Assembly (NCBI GenBank): GCA_029881775.1
Contig: JAOULY010000033.1
Coordinates: 1 to 11,617 of the forward strand
Length of the DNA: 11,617 nt
Origin: Gammaproteobacteria bacterium
GTDB lineage: Bacteria; Pseudomonadota; Gammaproteobacteria; UBA9214
Direction: 5' to 3'
Part shown: positions 1-6,748 of the stretch, one piece after another
Layout of the letters: each line of letters opens with the position of its first letter
Numbering within the stretch: position 1 is the first letter of the stretch
Translations under genes and position numbers: made by a program
The notes under the pieces: model-generated
Database searches by the model: none
The model's input: only the letters and a program-made list of their open reading frames with translations
What the model was told of the DNA's origin: nothing

Positions 1-47
1 AGGGCGACGGAAAACACCGCAAGAGCGACGTATGATGTCGGCTTCAT
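1..47 (-). CDS. Partial CDS (first 15 codons) of an exported or membrane protein, cut by the left edge
   Basis: An ATG whose complement ends at position 47 opens a frame reading MKPTSYVALAVFSVA before the window ends. A lysine at residue 2 followed by a hydrophobic run from residue 7 looks like the start of a signal peptide or membrane anchor. The case for a real start is the purine-rich GGAGGAGG on the minus strand (57-64), 9 nt before the ATG, which is the strongest ribosome binding site in the window. It shares the minus strand with ybiT but lies about 500 bp downstream of it, behind a large hairpin repeat, so it is probably transcribed separately. Function cannot be assigned from 15 residues. 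Confidence 0.6.
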   Translation of the reverse strand, partial: MKPTSYVALAVFSVA

Positions 48-56
48 AGCCCTAAT

Positions 57-64
57 CCTCCTCC
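57..64 (-). promoter_or_regulatory. Strong Shine-Dalgarno for the left-edge gene
   Basis: Minus-strand GGAGGAGG lies 9 nt upstream of the ATG at 47. It is a near-ideal anti-16S match and is the main reason for calling the truncated CDS. Confidence 0.6.
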
Positions 65-461
65 AGCCTGTATGGCTGTTTGTTATCTGGACAGGCGCAC
101 GATTGCCTTCGTACATCATATTATGGTGGCGGTCACTGCTTCCGCCTATTGTACCGAGGTCCGATACACGGCGCCTATAAAGTAAATCTAGTTGCTTGAT
201 TCGATATGTGCAACATGGAGAGGACCGGCGGCAGCGGGCCGCGGCTAGCTGGCGCCGGTGGATGAGGCCGGACTGGAAGGTGTGCCGGGAGTTCCGTTAC
301 CTATCCGTATTGCCGTGGGGTCACTGCAGGGGCGTCTGCCGCCGGCGGGGCGGGCCACCGCCGAAGTGCAGGGGAAAAGGTCGGTGAATGCCGGTGGCAG
401 AGGGCGGGGGTGCCGGCAGTGCAGCTGTTACAGTCAGCGAAGTCCGACCCCCGGGAATTTC
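65..461. other. About 400 bp without a recognisable gene
   Basis: This stretch lies between the left-edge gene and the repeat beside ybiT. The first part (65-200) is mixed in composition and should hold the promoter of the left-edge gene, but I find no convincing -35/-10 pair. The second part (200-460) is very GC-rich. An open frame starts at a GTG at 258 on the plus strand and runs on into antisense ybiT sequence. It has no ribosome binding site, its product is rich in Gly, Arg and Pro, and it matches no family I know. A 7-bp inverted repeat (405-411 with 447-453) is the only clear structure. It could be a decayed gene remnant, but nothing shows this positively. Confidence 0.5.
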
Positions 462-544
462 GTTCGCGCAAGCATGCGCTCCTACAGCGGTCGTATTACC
501 GCTGGTAAATGTATTTCCCTGCAGGAGCGCATGCTTGCGCGAAC
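462..544. repeat. REP-like long inverted repeat with a nested hairpin, just after ybiT
   Basis: Arms 462-486 and 520-544 are inverted copies over 25 bp with one mismatch. The core reads AGGAGCGCATGCTTGCGCGAA on one strand, close to the Pseudomonas-type REP core with GAGC and GCTC palindromic halves. The 33-bp interior holds a second hairpin, 485-491 with 498-504 (7 bp perfect, 6-nt loop), whose left arm overlaps the end of the outer arm. The element begins 4 nt after the ybiT stop codon, so it would sit at the 3' end of that mRNA. There it could protect the transcript from 3' exonucleases or mark its end. There is no T-run, so it is not a classical intrinsic terminator. Confidence 0.75.
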
Positions 545-548
545 AATG

Positions 549-2162
549 TTAAGAGGCTTTCGCCTTGCGCTGGCCGGCTTCCTGGTCGCGCAGGTATTCC
601 TCGTAGGTGCCGTGATAATCGACGATGCCGGTGGGCGTCAGTTCGATAATGCGCGTGGCCAGCGAGGAAACGAATTCCCGGTCATGGCTGACGAAGATCA
701 GGGTGCCCGGGTAGTTGTCGAGTGCAAGGTTGAGTGACTCGATGGACTCCATGTCGAGGTGGTTGGTGGGTTCGTCCAGCAGCAGGATGTTGTTGCGTTG
801 CAGCATTAACTTGCCGAACAGCATGCGGCCCTGTTCGCCACCGGAAATCACGCTGACTTTCTTGTTGATGTCATCGTTCGAGAACAGCAGGCGTCCCAGC
901 GTGCCGCGGATGACCTGTTCGTCATCGTCCTTCTTGCCCCACTGCGACATCCAGTCAAACAGCGGCTTGTCGTCTGCGAAATCGGCGGCATGGTCCTGGG
1001 CGTAGTAACCGACCACGGCATTTTCCGCCCACTTGATCGTGCCGGCGCTGGGCGCCAGGTCACCGATCATGCATTTCAGCAGGGTGGACTTGCCGATGCC
1101 GTTCGGGCCGATGACGGCGATGCGTTCACCGGCCTCGACACGCAGGCCGAAGCCACTGAACAGTTCTTCATCGTCAAATGACTTGGCCAGGCCCTTGATG
1201 GTGACGGCGAGTCGATGCAGTTTTTTATCCTGCTCGAAACGGATGAACGGACTTTTCCGGCTGGACGGCTTGACCTCGTCCAGCTTGATCTTGTCTATCT
1301 GGCGTGCGCGCGAGGTCGCCTGTTTTGACTTGGACGCGTTGGCGGAGAAGCGGCTGACGAAGGCCTTCAGTTCGGCAATCTGGGCGGTTTTCTTGGCGTT
1401 CTCGGAGGCGAGGCGCTCACTCACCTGGGTGGACGCGATCATGTAATCGTCATAGGCGCCCGGGTACACGCGGATCTCGCCGTAGTCGAGGTCAGCCATG
1501 TGGGTGCAAACGCTGTTAAGGAAATGGCGGTCATGCGAAATGATGATCATGGTGCAGTTGCGATCGTTCAGCACACCTTCCAGCCAGCGAATGGCGTTGA
1601 TGTCGAGGTTATTGGTCGGCTCGTCCAGCAGCATGATATCCGGTTCGGAGAACAGCGCCTGCGCCAGCAGCACGCGCAGTTTCCAGCCCGGTGCCACCTC
1701 GCTCATCGGCCCGCTGTGCTGTTCGATCGGTATGCCCACGCCCAGCAACAGTTCGCCGGCACGCGCCTCGGCGGTGTAGCCGTCCATTTCGGCAAACTCG
1801 GCTTCCAGCTCGGCGGCGCGGATGCCGTCTTCCTCGGTCATGTCCGGGTTGGCGTAGATGGCGTCGCGTTCCGACTTGACGGCCCACAACTCTTCGTGAC
1901 CCATGATCACGGTGTCGAGGACGATGCAGTCTTCAAAGGCAAACTGGTCCTGGCGCAGCTTGCCGATGCGCTCGTGCGGGTCCTTGGAAACGTTGCCGGA
2001 CGAGGGTGCCAGGTCGCCGGACAATATCTTCATGAAGGTCGACTTGCCGCAACCGTTGGCGCCGATCAGGCCATAGCGATTGCCATCGCCGAATTTGACC
2101 GAGACGTTTTCGAACAGCGGCTTGGCGCCGAATTGCATGGTGATGTTTGCGGTTGAGAGCAT
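549..2162 (-). CDS. ybiT: ABC-F family ATPase YbiT
   Basis: The 537-residue protein is a soluble tandem-ABC ATPase of the ABC-F family, which binds the ribosome and acts in translation. Two nucleotide-binding domains are visible. The first has Walker A GANGCGKST (34-42), Walker B ending LLDEPTNNLD (178-187) and H-loop SHD (209-211). The second has GPNGIGKST (352-360), signature SGGEQ (440-444), LLDEP (461-465) and SHD (492-494). The charged linker (about 240-310) joins them. The first signature is the divergent SEVAPGW (154-160), which from memory is the YbiT-type sequence. Similarity to E. coli YbiT (about 530 residues) is extensive and collinear, with a short Lys-rich tail added. The ATG has a modest GGAA about 8 nt upstream. 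It follows rhlE by 103 bp on the same strand and may be co-transcribed or have its own promoter. Confidence 0.95.
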   Translation of the reverse strand: MLSTANITMQFGAKPLFENVSVKFGDGNRYGLIGANGCGKSTFMKILSGDLAPSSGNVSKDPHERIGKLRQDQFAFEDCIVLDTVIMGHEELWAVKSERDAIYANPDMTEEDGIRAAELEAEFAEMDGYTAEARAGELLLGVGIPIEQHSGPMSEVAPGWKLRVLLAQALFSEPDIMLLDEPTNNLDINAIRWLEGVLNDRNCTMIIISHDRHFLNSVCTHMADLDYGEIRVYPGAYDDYMIASTQVSERLASENAKKTAQIAELKAFVSRFSANASKSKQATSRARQIDKIKLDEVKPSSRKSPFIRFEQDKKLHRLAVTIKGLAKSFDDEELFSGFGLRVEAGERIAVIGPNGIGKSTLLKCMIGDLAPSAGTIKWAENAVVGYYAQDHAADFADDKPLFDWMSQWGKKDDDEQVIRGTLGRLLFSNDDINKKVSVISGGEQGRMLFGKLMLQRNNILLLDEPTNHLDMESIESLNLALDNYPGTLIFVSHDREFVSSLATRIIELTPTGIVDYHGTYEEYLRDQEAGQRKAKAS

Positions 2163-2217
2163 TGTTTGGTTCCGATGTTGTGTTGGTTGCTGGCGACGTT
2201 ACCCTGCTTTGTGGCTG

Positions 2218-2239
2218 GATTCCCGCCGCCGCGGGAATC
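2218..2239. repeat. dRS3-like palindrome between rhlE and ybiT
   Basis: A perfect 9-bp inverted repeat, GATTCCCGC with GCGGGAATC, has a 4-nt loop. It contains ATTCCC-N8-GGGAAT, the pattern of the Neisseria dRS3 element and of similar palindromes dispersed in other proteobacteria. It lies 26 bp after the rhlE stop codon in the direction of transcription. It could form an mRNA hairpin at the rhlE 3' end, but no T-run follows, so termination is uncertain. Confidence 0.6.
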
Positions 2240-2265
2240 ACGTCTGCCTGTTTATTCGTGATCCT

Positions 2266-3654
2266 CTAGGCGGCCGACCGTGTGCGGCGGCGTGATTGTG
2301 GGCGGGCCGGTTTGCCGTTTGTGCTGCCGTTGCGGTTGCCGCCGCCATTGCCGCGGTTGTTGCCGCCACCATCGCCGGCGGCCTGTTTGCCCTTCCAGCG
2401 ACCGCCGGTCTTGGCGGCCGGTTTCTTGTTGCTGGCGTTATTGCTGTTCCGGTTGCGGTTGCCGGATGGCTGCTGGCGACCACGGCCGTTCTGGATCGGT
2501 TCGGCCTTGATGGACGGGTCGGGTGCATAGCCGTCGATCACGTCTTTGGGTAGCTCGCGCTTGACGAGGCGTTCGATATCGCGCAGCAGTTTCAGTTCGT
2601 CGACACACACCAGTGACATGGCCTCGCCCTCGTTGCCGGCGCGACCGGTACGGCCAATGCGATGGATGTAGTCTTCCGCGACGTTCGGCAGTTCGAAGTT
2701 CACCACGTGCGGCAGCTGGTCGATGTCGAGTCCGCGGGCGGCGATGTCGGTGGCGACCAGCACGCGCACCTTGCCGGCCTTGAACTCGGCCAGCGCCCGG
2801 GTGCGTGCACCCTGGCTCTTGTTGCTGTGAATGGCGGCGGCGGTAATGCCGTCCTTGTCCAGCTGCTCGGCGAGGCGGTTGGCGCCGTGCTTGGTGCGCG
2901 TAAATACCAGCACCTGTCGCCAGTCGTTGGAACCGATCAGGAACGACAGCAGTTCGCGCTTGCGCACCTTGTCGACCGGGTGCACCACCTGGGTGACGCT
3001 TTCCGCCGCGGTATTGTGGCGCTCAACCTCGACCAGTGCGGGTGACTTGAGCAGGCCATTGGCCAGTTTCTTGATTTCGCCCGAGAAGGTGGCGGAGAAC
3101 ATCAGCGTCTGTTTGTGATCCGGCATCAGCGCGAGCAGCTTGCGGATATCGCGGATAAAGCCCATGTCGAGCATGCGATCGGCCTCGTCCAGCACCAGGA
3201 TGTCGACCTTTGACAGGTCGACCGAGCGCTGGCCGACATGATCGAGCAGGCGTCCGGGTGTTGCGACGAGAATATCGATGCCCTTGATCAGTTTCATTTT
3301 CTGCGGGTTGATGCTGACGCCGCCGAATACCACGGTGGACTTCAGCGGCAGGTGCTTGCCGTAGGTCATGACGCTTTCATGCACCTGGGCGGCCAGTTCG
3401 CGCGTCGGTGTCAGCACCAGGGCGCGAACCGGGCGGCGGCCCTTGCCGGGTTGTTCCGTGTCCATCAGGCGTTGCAGCAGCGGCAGGGTGAAGCCGGCCG
3501 TCTTGCCGGTGCCCGTCTGGGCGCCGCCCATGAGGTCACGGCCTTCCAGGATCGACGGGATGGCCTGTAGCTGGATCGGCGTCGGTTTGCTGTAGCCTTT
3601 TTCGGCAACAGCACGGAGTAATTCGGCTCTTAAGCCGAGTGATTCAAATGACAT
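2266..3654 (-). CDS. rhlE: ATP-dependent DEAD-box RNA helicase RhlE
   Basis: The 462-residue cytoplasmic helicase unwinds RNA; RhlE proteins act in ribosome assembly, RNA decay and cold adaptation. All core motifs are present in order: Q-motif PTPIQ (24-28), Walker A AQTGTGKT (45-52), PTREL (83-87), TPGR (132-135), DEAD (156-159), SAT (187-189), ATDIAARGLD (301-310) and HRIGRTGR (331-338). From about 388 the tail is low-complexity, rich in Asn, Gly, Arg and Lys, ending SRRRTRSAA. This is typical of RhlE RNA-binding tails and probably disordered. I chose the ATG at 3654 because MSFESLGL matches the usual RhlE start and a GGAG lies 11 nt upstream. An in-frame extension to 3801 is possible but its sequence looks non-coding. 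ybiT follows on the same strand. Confidence 0.95.
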   Translation of the reverse strand: MSFESLGLRAELLRAVAEKGYSKPTPIQLQAIPSILEGRDLMGGAQTGTGKTAGFTLPLLQRLMDTEQPGKGRRPVRALVLTPTRELAAQVHESVMTYGKHLPLKSTVVFGGVSINPQKMKLIKGIDILVATPGRLLDHVGQRSVDLSKVDILVLDEADRMLDMGFIRDIRKLLALMPDHKQTLMFSATFSGEIKKLANGLLKSPALVEVERHNTAAESVTQVVHPVDKVRKRELLSFLIGSNDWRQVLVFTRTKHGANRLAEQLDKDGITAAAIHSNKSQGARTRALAEFKAGKVRVLVATDIAARGLDIDQLPHVVNFELPNVAEDYIHRIGRTGRAGNEGEAMSLVCVDELKLLRDIERLVKRELPKDVIDGYAPDPSIKAEPIQNGRGRQQPSGNRNRNSNNASNKKPAAKTGGRWKGKQAAGDGGGNNRGNGGGNRNGSTNGKPARPQSRRRTRSAA

Positions 3655-3805
3655 GCTTGGGTGTTCTCCAGGGATCGGCCTACCAATGCACACGGCTTGG
3701 TTCGGTCCAGGCGGAAACTTGCTAGTAGTTCGGGGAAATCTTGAAGGATTGCCGCGTTTAAATGGGTGCAGACCGAGGTGCACCTGAATTTGTGCACGCA
3801 TTGTA
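3655..3805 (-). promoter_or_regulatory. Candidate promoter and roughly 140-nt leader of rhlE
   Basis: On the minus strand TACAAT (3800-3805) fits a -10 box (5 of 6). A weak CTGTTA (3823-3828, 3 of 6) lies 17 bp upstream as -35. Transcription would start near 3793, leaving about 140 nt of untranslated leader before the ATG at 3654. Cold-induced RNA helicase genes often carry long leaders, but I see no specific cold-shock element. GTGCAC occurs at 3778-3783 and 3792-3797, at the predicted transcript start. The promoter is a motif guess only. Confidence 0.35.
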
Positions 3806-3884
3806 CATAATTATCGGTGATATAACAGGATTATTTGCCGGATAACGGCTATCGCTGGCAGACAGTGCCGGGAAACAGCCGGGA

Positions 3885-4325
3885 TTACAGCACCAGTGGC
3901 TTGACCGGCACGTCCATCCAGGATGTGTCGCTGCGCCAGTCGAAATCTGGATTGTCGATAAACAGCTCGATTTCGTTGCCGTCGGGATCGCGCAGATACA
4001 GGCTCTGGCTCACCGTGTGGTCAGATTGACCATCGATGGAATAACCCAGGTCAATAATGCGATCACGCACTTCCCGCAGCGCATCGAGACTTTCACCGAC
4101 CTTCCAGCCGACGTGGTAGAGGCCGATTCGTTTGCCAGACAGCGGTCCGTTTGCATCGCCGACCTCGATCAGGAGCAGTTCATGGTGTGTGCGTCCGCCG
4201 GTCAGCAGGGACGCGCGGCCATTGAAGACCGTGCCGCTAACAGTCAGCCCGACGGCCTGTGAATAGAATTTTACCGAGGCCTGCAGGTTCCTGACGTAAA
4301 AGACGACATGGCCAAGTTCAGTCAT
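3885..4325 (-). CDS. VOC superfamily (glyoxalase / extradiol dioxygenase fold) protein
   Basis: The 146-residue protein has the vicinal-oxygen-chelate fold. These metal-dependent enzymes act on small molecules as glyoxalases, ring-cleaving dioxygenases or antibiotic-binding proteins. It opens with the first beta-alpha-beta unit (LGHVVFYVRNLQASVKFY) and closes with the hallmark DPDGNEIELF (113-122). The expected metal ligands are visible: His6, His71 (YHVGW) and Glu120. The metal site therefore looks intact, which favours an enzyme over a pure binding protein. The substrate cannot be read from the sequence; similarity is closest to catechol-2,3-dioxygenase-like single-domain members. The ATG has GGAG 8 nt upstream. 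It lies 120 bp after the glutaredoxin gene and 230 bp before rhlE, all on the minus strand. Confidence 0.85.
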   Translation of the reverse strand: MTELGHVVFYVRNLQASVKFYSQAVGLTVSGTVFNGRASLLTGGRTHHELLLIEVGDANGPLSGKRIGLYHVGWKVGESLDALREVRDRIIDLGYSIDGQSDHTVSQSLYLRDPDGNEIELFIDNPDFDWRSDTSWMDVPVKPLVL

Positions 4326-4351
4326 TGCGCTTGCTCCATAGTAATGACCTG

Positions 4352-4357
4352 AGTATA
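4352..4357 (-). promoter_or_regulatory. Possible -10 box upstream of the VOC gene
   Basis: Minus-strand TATACT matches the sigma-70 -10 consensus at 5 of 6 positions and would place a transcript start about 20 nt before the ATG at 4325. No recognisable -35 element lies 16-18 bp upstream, so the gene may instead be read from the selO promoter. Confidence 0.25.
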
Positions 4358-4445
4358 GACCCGTTGGCGCCGTATTCGTGGTGTAGCCGGATTCGGTGGC
4401 GGGGCAGGCGGCAAGCCGGCCGGCATGTTTCGCCGGGCTGATGTT

Positions 4446-4832
4446 TCAGGCGAAACTCGTCTCCAGGTACCTGATGATATCGTCGGACTCGTACAGCCAT
4501 GTTGGCTGGCCGTGTTCGTCCGGGATGCGCAGGCAGGGCACCTTGATCTTGCCACCCCCTTCCAGTAACTCGCGGCGGCTGACCGGGTCTTTCAGGGCAT
4601 CGCGTTTCTCGATATTCAACGACTGCCGCTTGATGGCGCGCCGCGTCTTGATGCAGAACGGGCAGGTTTTGAACTGGTACATGACGAGGTCTTTGGTGCG
4701 GGCGTCGATGTTCTGCTGGGCAGCGGCTTCGCGCACGATGCCTTTCGGCGAGGTGAGCCAGTCTGCGGCCAGCAGGATCGGGCCGACGATGGCGTGAACG
4801 AGTTTAAAAAAATAGCGAATAATGAGGCGCAT
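4446..4832 (-). CDS. Membrane-anchored glutaredoxin-like protein (CPFC active site)
   Basis: The 128-residue protein has an N-terminal hydrophobic segment (about residues 3-25, after MRLIIRYFFK) and then a thioredoxin-fold glutaredoxin/GST-N domain. The redox motif is Cys57-Pro-Phe-Cys60, preceded by the beta strand DLVMYQF. Val98-Pro99 fits the conserved cis-proline, followed by an extra Cys100. The closing YESDDIIRYL (114-123) fits the glutathione-binding end of the fold. It probably reduces disulfides or glutathione mixed disulfides. With few positive charges before the anchor, the side of the membrane on which the domain lies is not certain. A TTG at 4871 could extend the frame by 13 residues over the end of selO. 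I prefer the ATG at 4832, which leaves a 26-bp gap and has GGA about 10 nt upstream. It is probably co-transcribed with selO. Confidence 0.8.
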   Translation of the reverse strand: MRLIIRYFFKLVHAIVGPILLAADWLTSPKGIVREAAAQQNIDARTKDLVMYQFKTCPFCIKTRRAIKRQSLNIEKRDALKDPVSRRELLEGGGKIKVPCLRIPDEHGQPTWLYESDDIIRYLETSFA

Positions 4833-4858
4833 GATGTGTTTCCGAAAGCGGGTACCGG

Positions 4859-6316
4859 TCAGGACGAACAACTGACCTGGATATTCTTTGCCCAGTCCGG
4901 GGGCGGTGCCGTGTAGCGTTCCATGCCGGGGTGTTCGTCGAATGGCGAGCGCAGGATTGTAAACAGCCGGTCGACTTCTGCAAAGTCTTTCGCCTGCGCC
5001 TGCTCGATCGCGGCCTGGGCGAGGTAGTTGCGCAGGATGTATTTCGGGTTAGTGCGCCGCATTTCTGCTTGCCAGTCCGGATCGGTGCGGGTATGCCGCG
5101 CCAGCAGGGCACGGTAATCGGCCAGCCAGCGGTCAAAGCGTTCGCGGTCGATAAACCGGTCGCGTGCACTGGTTTCGCCCGTGGCAAGGGTCGCCAGTGA
5201 GCGGAACAGGTTGGTGTAATCGGTGCCGCTGTCCGCCATTTGTGCCAGCAGTTCTGTCAGCAGCGCGTCGCTGGCCGGGCTGGCCGCGGCAAAGCCGAGT
5301 TTGCGCGCCATGCGGTCGCTGTAGGCCCGTTCATAGGCCGGCTGGAAGCTCTCCAGTGCCGCCTTTGCGGCGTCCACATCCATCATTGGCAGCAGGGTTT
5401 GCGCGAAACAGCTGAGGTTGAACAGCGCAACCTGCGGCTGTTTGTCAAAGGCGTAGCGCCCATGGTAATCGGAGTGGTTGCAGACGAAGCCGGGTTGCCA
5501 GCTTTCCATAAAGCCGAACGGGCCATAATCAAGCGTCAGGCCCAGTACCGACATGTTGTCGGTGTTCATGACGCCATGGGCGAAACCGACCGCCTGCCAC
5601 TGCGACAGCAACTGTGCCGTGCGCTCGACAACCGTCTGCAGCAGGGCGATGTATGGATTCTGCGCATCGCGCAGCGCCGGGAAGTGATGATCGATCACGT
5701 AGTCGGCCAGCGCCCGCAACTCGTCGTGCAGGTTGTTATAAAAGAACAGTTCGAATGAACCGAAGCGCACATGCGACGGCGCCAGCCGGGTAAGGACCGC
5801 GGCAGTCTCGATCTGTTCGCGATACACCTCGTCATCGGTGCCGGTGATGCACAGCGCGCGCGTGGTCGGGATGCCAAGGCCATGCATGGCCTCGCTGCAC
5901 AGGTATTCGCGAATGGTCGAACGCAACACCGCGCGGCCGTCACCGTCGCGCGAGTAGGGCGTCTGGCCGGCGCCCTTTAGCTGGATCTCCCAGCGTTCCC
6001 CGTCGGCTGTGGTGGTTTCACCGAGTACGATGGCGCGCCCGTCGCCCAGTTGCGCGACGTAGTGGCCGAACTGGTGGCCGGCATAGCGCATGGCGACCGG
6101 GTCTGCGCCGGGCAGGGCTTGCCGGCCGCTGAAAATATCGGCAAAGCCCTGTTCCGCAGCGCTAGCCGGGTCGAGATTCAACAGCGCCGCGGCCGCCGGG
6201 TTGAAGTGAATCAGCTGTGCCGGTTGCATTAACGGCGTGGGTTGCACGCGCGCATGAAAGGCCGCGGGCAGGGCGGCGAACGAATTGGTCAACGGGAGTG
6301 TATCGAGCGTGTGCAT
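4859..6316 (-). CDS. selO: Protein adenylyltransferase SelO (YdiU/UPF0061 family)
   Basis: The 485-residue protein is a pseudokinase-fold enzyme that transfers AMP from ATP to Ser, Thr or Tyr of target proteins, linked to redox balance. Conserved blocks are visible: DGRAIVLGE (92-100), EIQLKGAGQTPYSRDGDGRA (110-129) with ATP-contacting Lys114, and HGVMNTDNMS (247-256) with the catalytic Asp253. LDYGPFGFMES follows, with metal-binding Asp263. The C-terminus is SCSS; its Cys483 corresponds to the selenocysteine of animal SelO. I chose the ATG at 6316 because the length and residue numbering then match characterised bacterial SelO within one residue. ATG 6346 and TTG 6367 would add 10 or 17 residues but sit on a TATAAT-like box. 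No strong ribosome binding site precedes any of the three. The glutaredoxin gene follows 26 bp downstream. Confidence 0.95.
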   Translation of the reverse strand: MHTLDTLPLTNSFAALPAAFHARVQPTPLMQPAQLIHFNPAAAALLNLDPASAAEQGFADIFSGRQALPGADPVAMRYAGHQFGHYVAQLGDGRAIVLGETTTADGERWEIQLKGAGQTPYSRDGDGRAVLRSTIREYLCSEAMHGLGIPTTRALCITGTDDEVYREQIETAAVLTRLAPSHVRFGSFELFFYNNLHDELRALADYVIDHHFPALRDAQNPYIALLQTVVERTAQLLSQWQAVGFAHGVMNTDNMSVLGLTLDYGPFGFMESWQPGFVCNHSDYHGRYAFDKQPQVALFNLSCFAQTLLPMMDVDAAKAALESFQPAYERAYSDRMARKLGFAAASPASDALLTELLAQMADSGTDYTNLFRSLATLATGETSARDRFIDRERFDRWLADYRALLARHTRTDPDWQAEMRRTNPKYILRNYLAQAAIEQAQAKDFAEVDRLFTILRSPFDEHPGMERYTAPPPDWAKNIQVSCSS

Positions 6317-6344
6317 GGCAAGGTGCTGGACCGGCTGGAAGGCC

Positions 6345-6350
6345 ATTATA
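6345..6350 (-). promoter_or_regulatory. Perfect TATAAT -10 candidate for selO
   Basis: The minus strand reads CCCCTATAATGG. The hexamer is a perfect -10 and would start a transcript near 6338, about 22 nt before the ATG at 6316. No -35 match is seen at the right distance. If this is the promoter, the upstream alternative starts of selO would not be in the mRNA, which supports the shorter protein. Confidence 0.35.
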
Positions 6351-6400
6351 GGGGCATACAGAGACAAGCGCTTAAATTACGGATCATCTGGTTAATTATC

Positions 6401-6500
6401 AAATGCCGTCATTGCGAGGAACGAAGTGACGCGGCAATCTCCAACTGATTGATTCCATAGTCCGGGATTGCCGCGCTACGCTCGCAATGACGGCATTTTT
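6401..6500. repeat. Inverted pair of REP-like units forming a long hairpin
   Basis: Outer arms AAATGCCGTCATTGCGAG (6401-6418) and its exact complement (6483-6498 within 6481-6500) give 18 perfectly paired bases. The inner parts, GCGGCAATCT (6431-6440) and GGATTGCCGC (6465-6474), pair again after unequal bulges. Each half is a copy of the dispersed unit CGTCATTGCGAG...GCGGCAATC known from many proteobacteria and related to REP/BIME elements. On the plus strand the hairpin runs straight into seven T residues (6496-6502), so it could also act as an intrinsic terminator for plus-strand transcripts. It lies between the divergent selO and hydrolase-fusion genes, where no plus-strand gene ends. Confidence 0.8.
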
Positions 6501-6502
6501 TT

Positions 6503-6748
6503 ATAATTAAGTCTGAGGTTCCTTTCGACATATTTGCGCTATTTCCGCAAGATTTCAGGGTGATTGGCAGGTGGCCGGTCTGCAACCTGTACCCTGCGGT
6601 ACGTCGCAGGCGTGTGTTAATGCGGTTCCCGGTACGGGTTTCAGCTGTCGGCCAGGCCGGTCGATGATTATGACTGGACCCGTGGTCGTCCCGTGCATAT
6701 TGCTGCAATGTGTATACTCATAATCAGGAATTAACCAGGATAGTCATT
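6503..6748 (+). promoter_or_regulatory. Upstream region of the hydrolase-fusion gene: palindrome and weak -10
   Basis: This 246-bp gap holds no gene. Close to the start codon lies a palindrome, CATATTGC-T-GCAATGTG (6696-6712, 7 of 8 pairs). Directly after it come TATACT (6713-6718) and CATAAT (6719-6724), either of which could be a -10 box. No good -35 is visible, and the palindrome occupies the place of the spacer. This fits an activator-dependent or repressor-controlled promoter, but that is inference. AGGA at 6737-6740 is the ribosome binding site, 8 nt before the ATG at 6749. A 5-bp inverted repeat (6589-6593 with 6598-6602) is also present. Confidence 0.35.

Noticed and set aside
258..737. 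159-residue open frame on the plus strand
   Set aside because: It starts at GTG without a ribosome binding site, crosses the REP-like repeat and ends antisense inside ybiT. I recognise no protein in it.
1683..1703. Degenerate first ABC signature in YbiT as a possible loss of function
   Set aside because: The same SEVAPGW sequence is, from memory, present in E. coli YbiT, so it is a family trait.
1500..2156. 218-residue open frame on the plus strand
   Set aside because: It is fully antisense to ybiT, which is unambiguous; the frame is open because of GC-rich codon bias.
3655..3801. In-frame N-terminal extension of RhlE by 49 residues
   Set aside because: RhlE proteins begin at MSFxSLGL, a ribosome binding site precedes that ATG, and the extension overlaps the candidate promoter.
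4859..4871. Overlap of selO with a TTG start of the glutaredoxin gene as translational coupling
   Set aside because: No ribosome binding site precedes the TTG, while the ATG at 4832 gives a normal anchored protein with a short intergenic gap.
6401..6500. CRISPR-like repeats
   Set aside because: There are only two units, in inverted orientation and without a spacer series; this is a REP-type pair.
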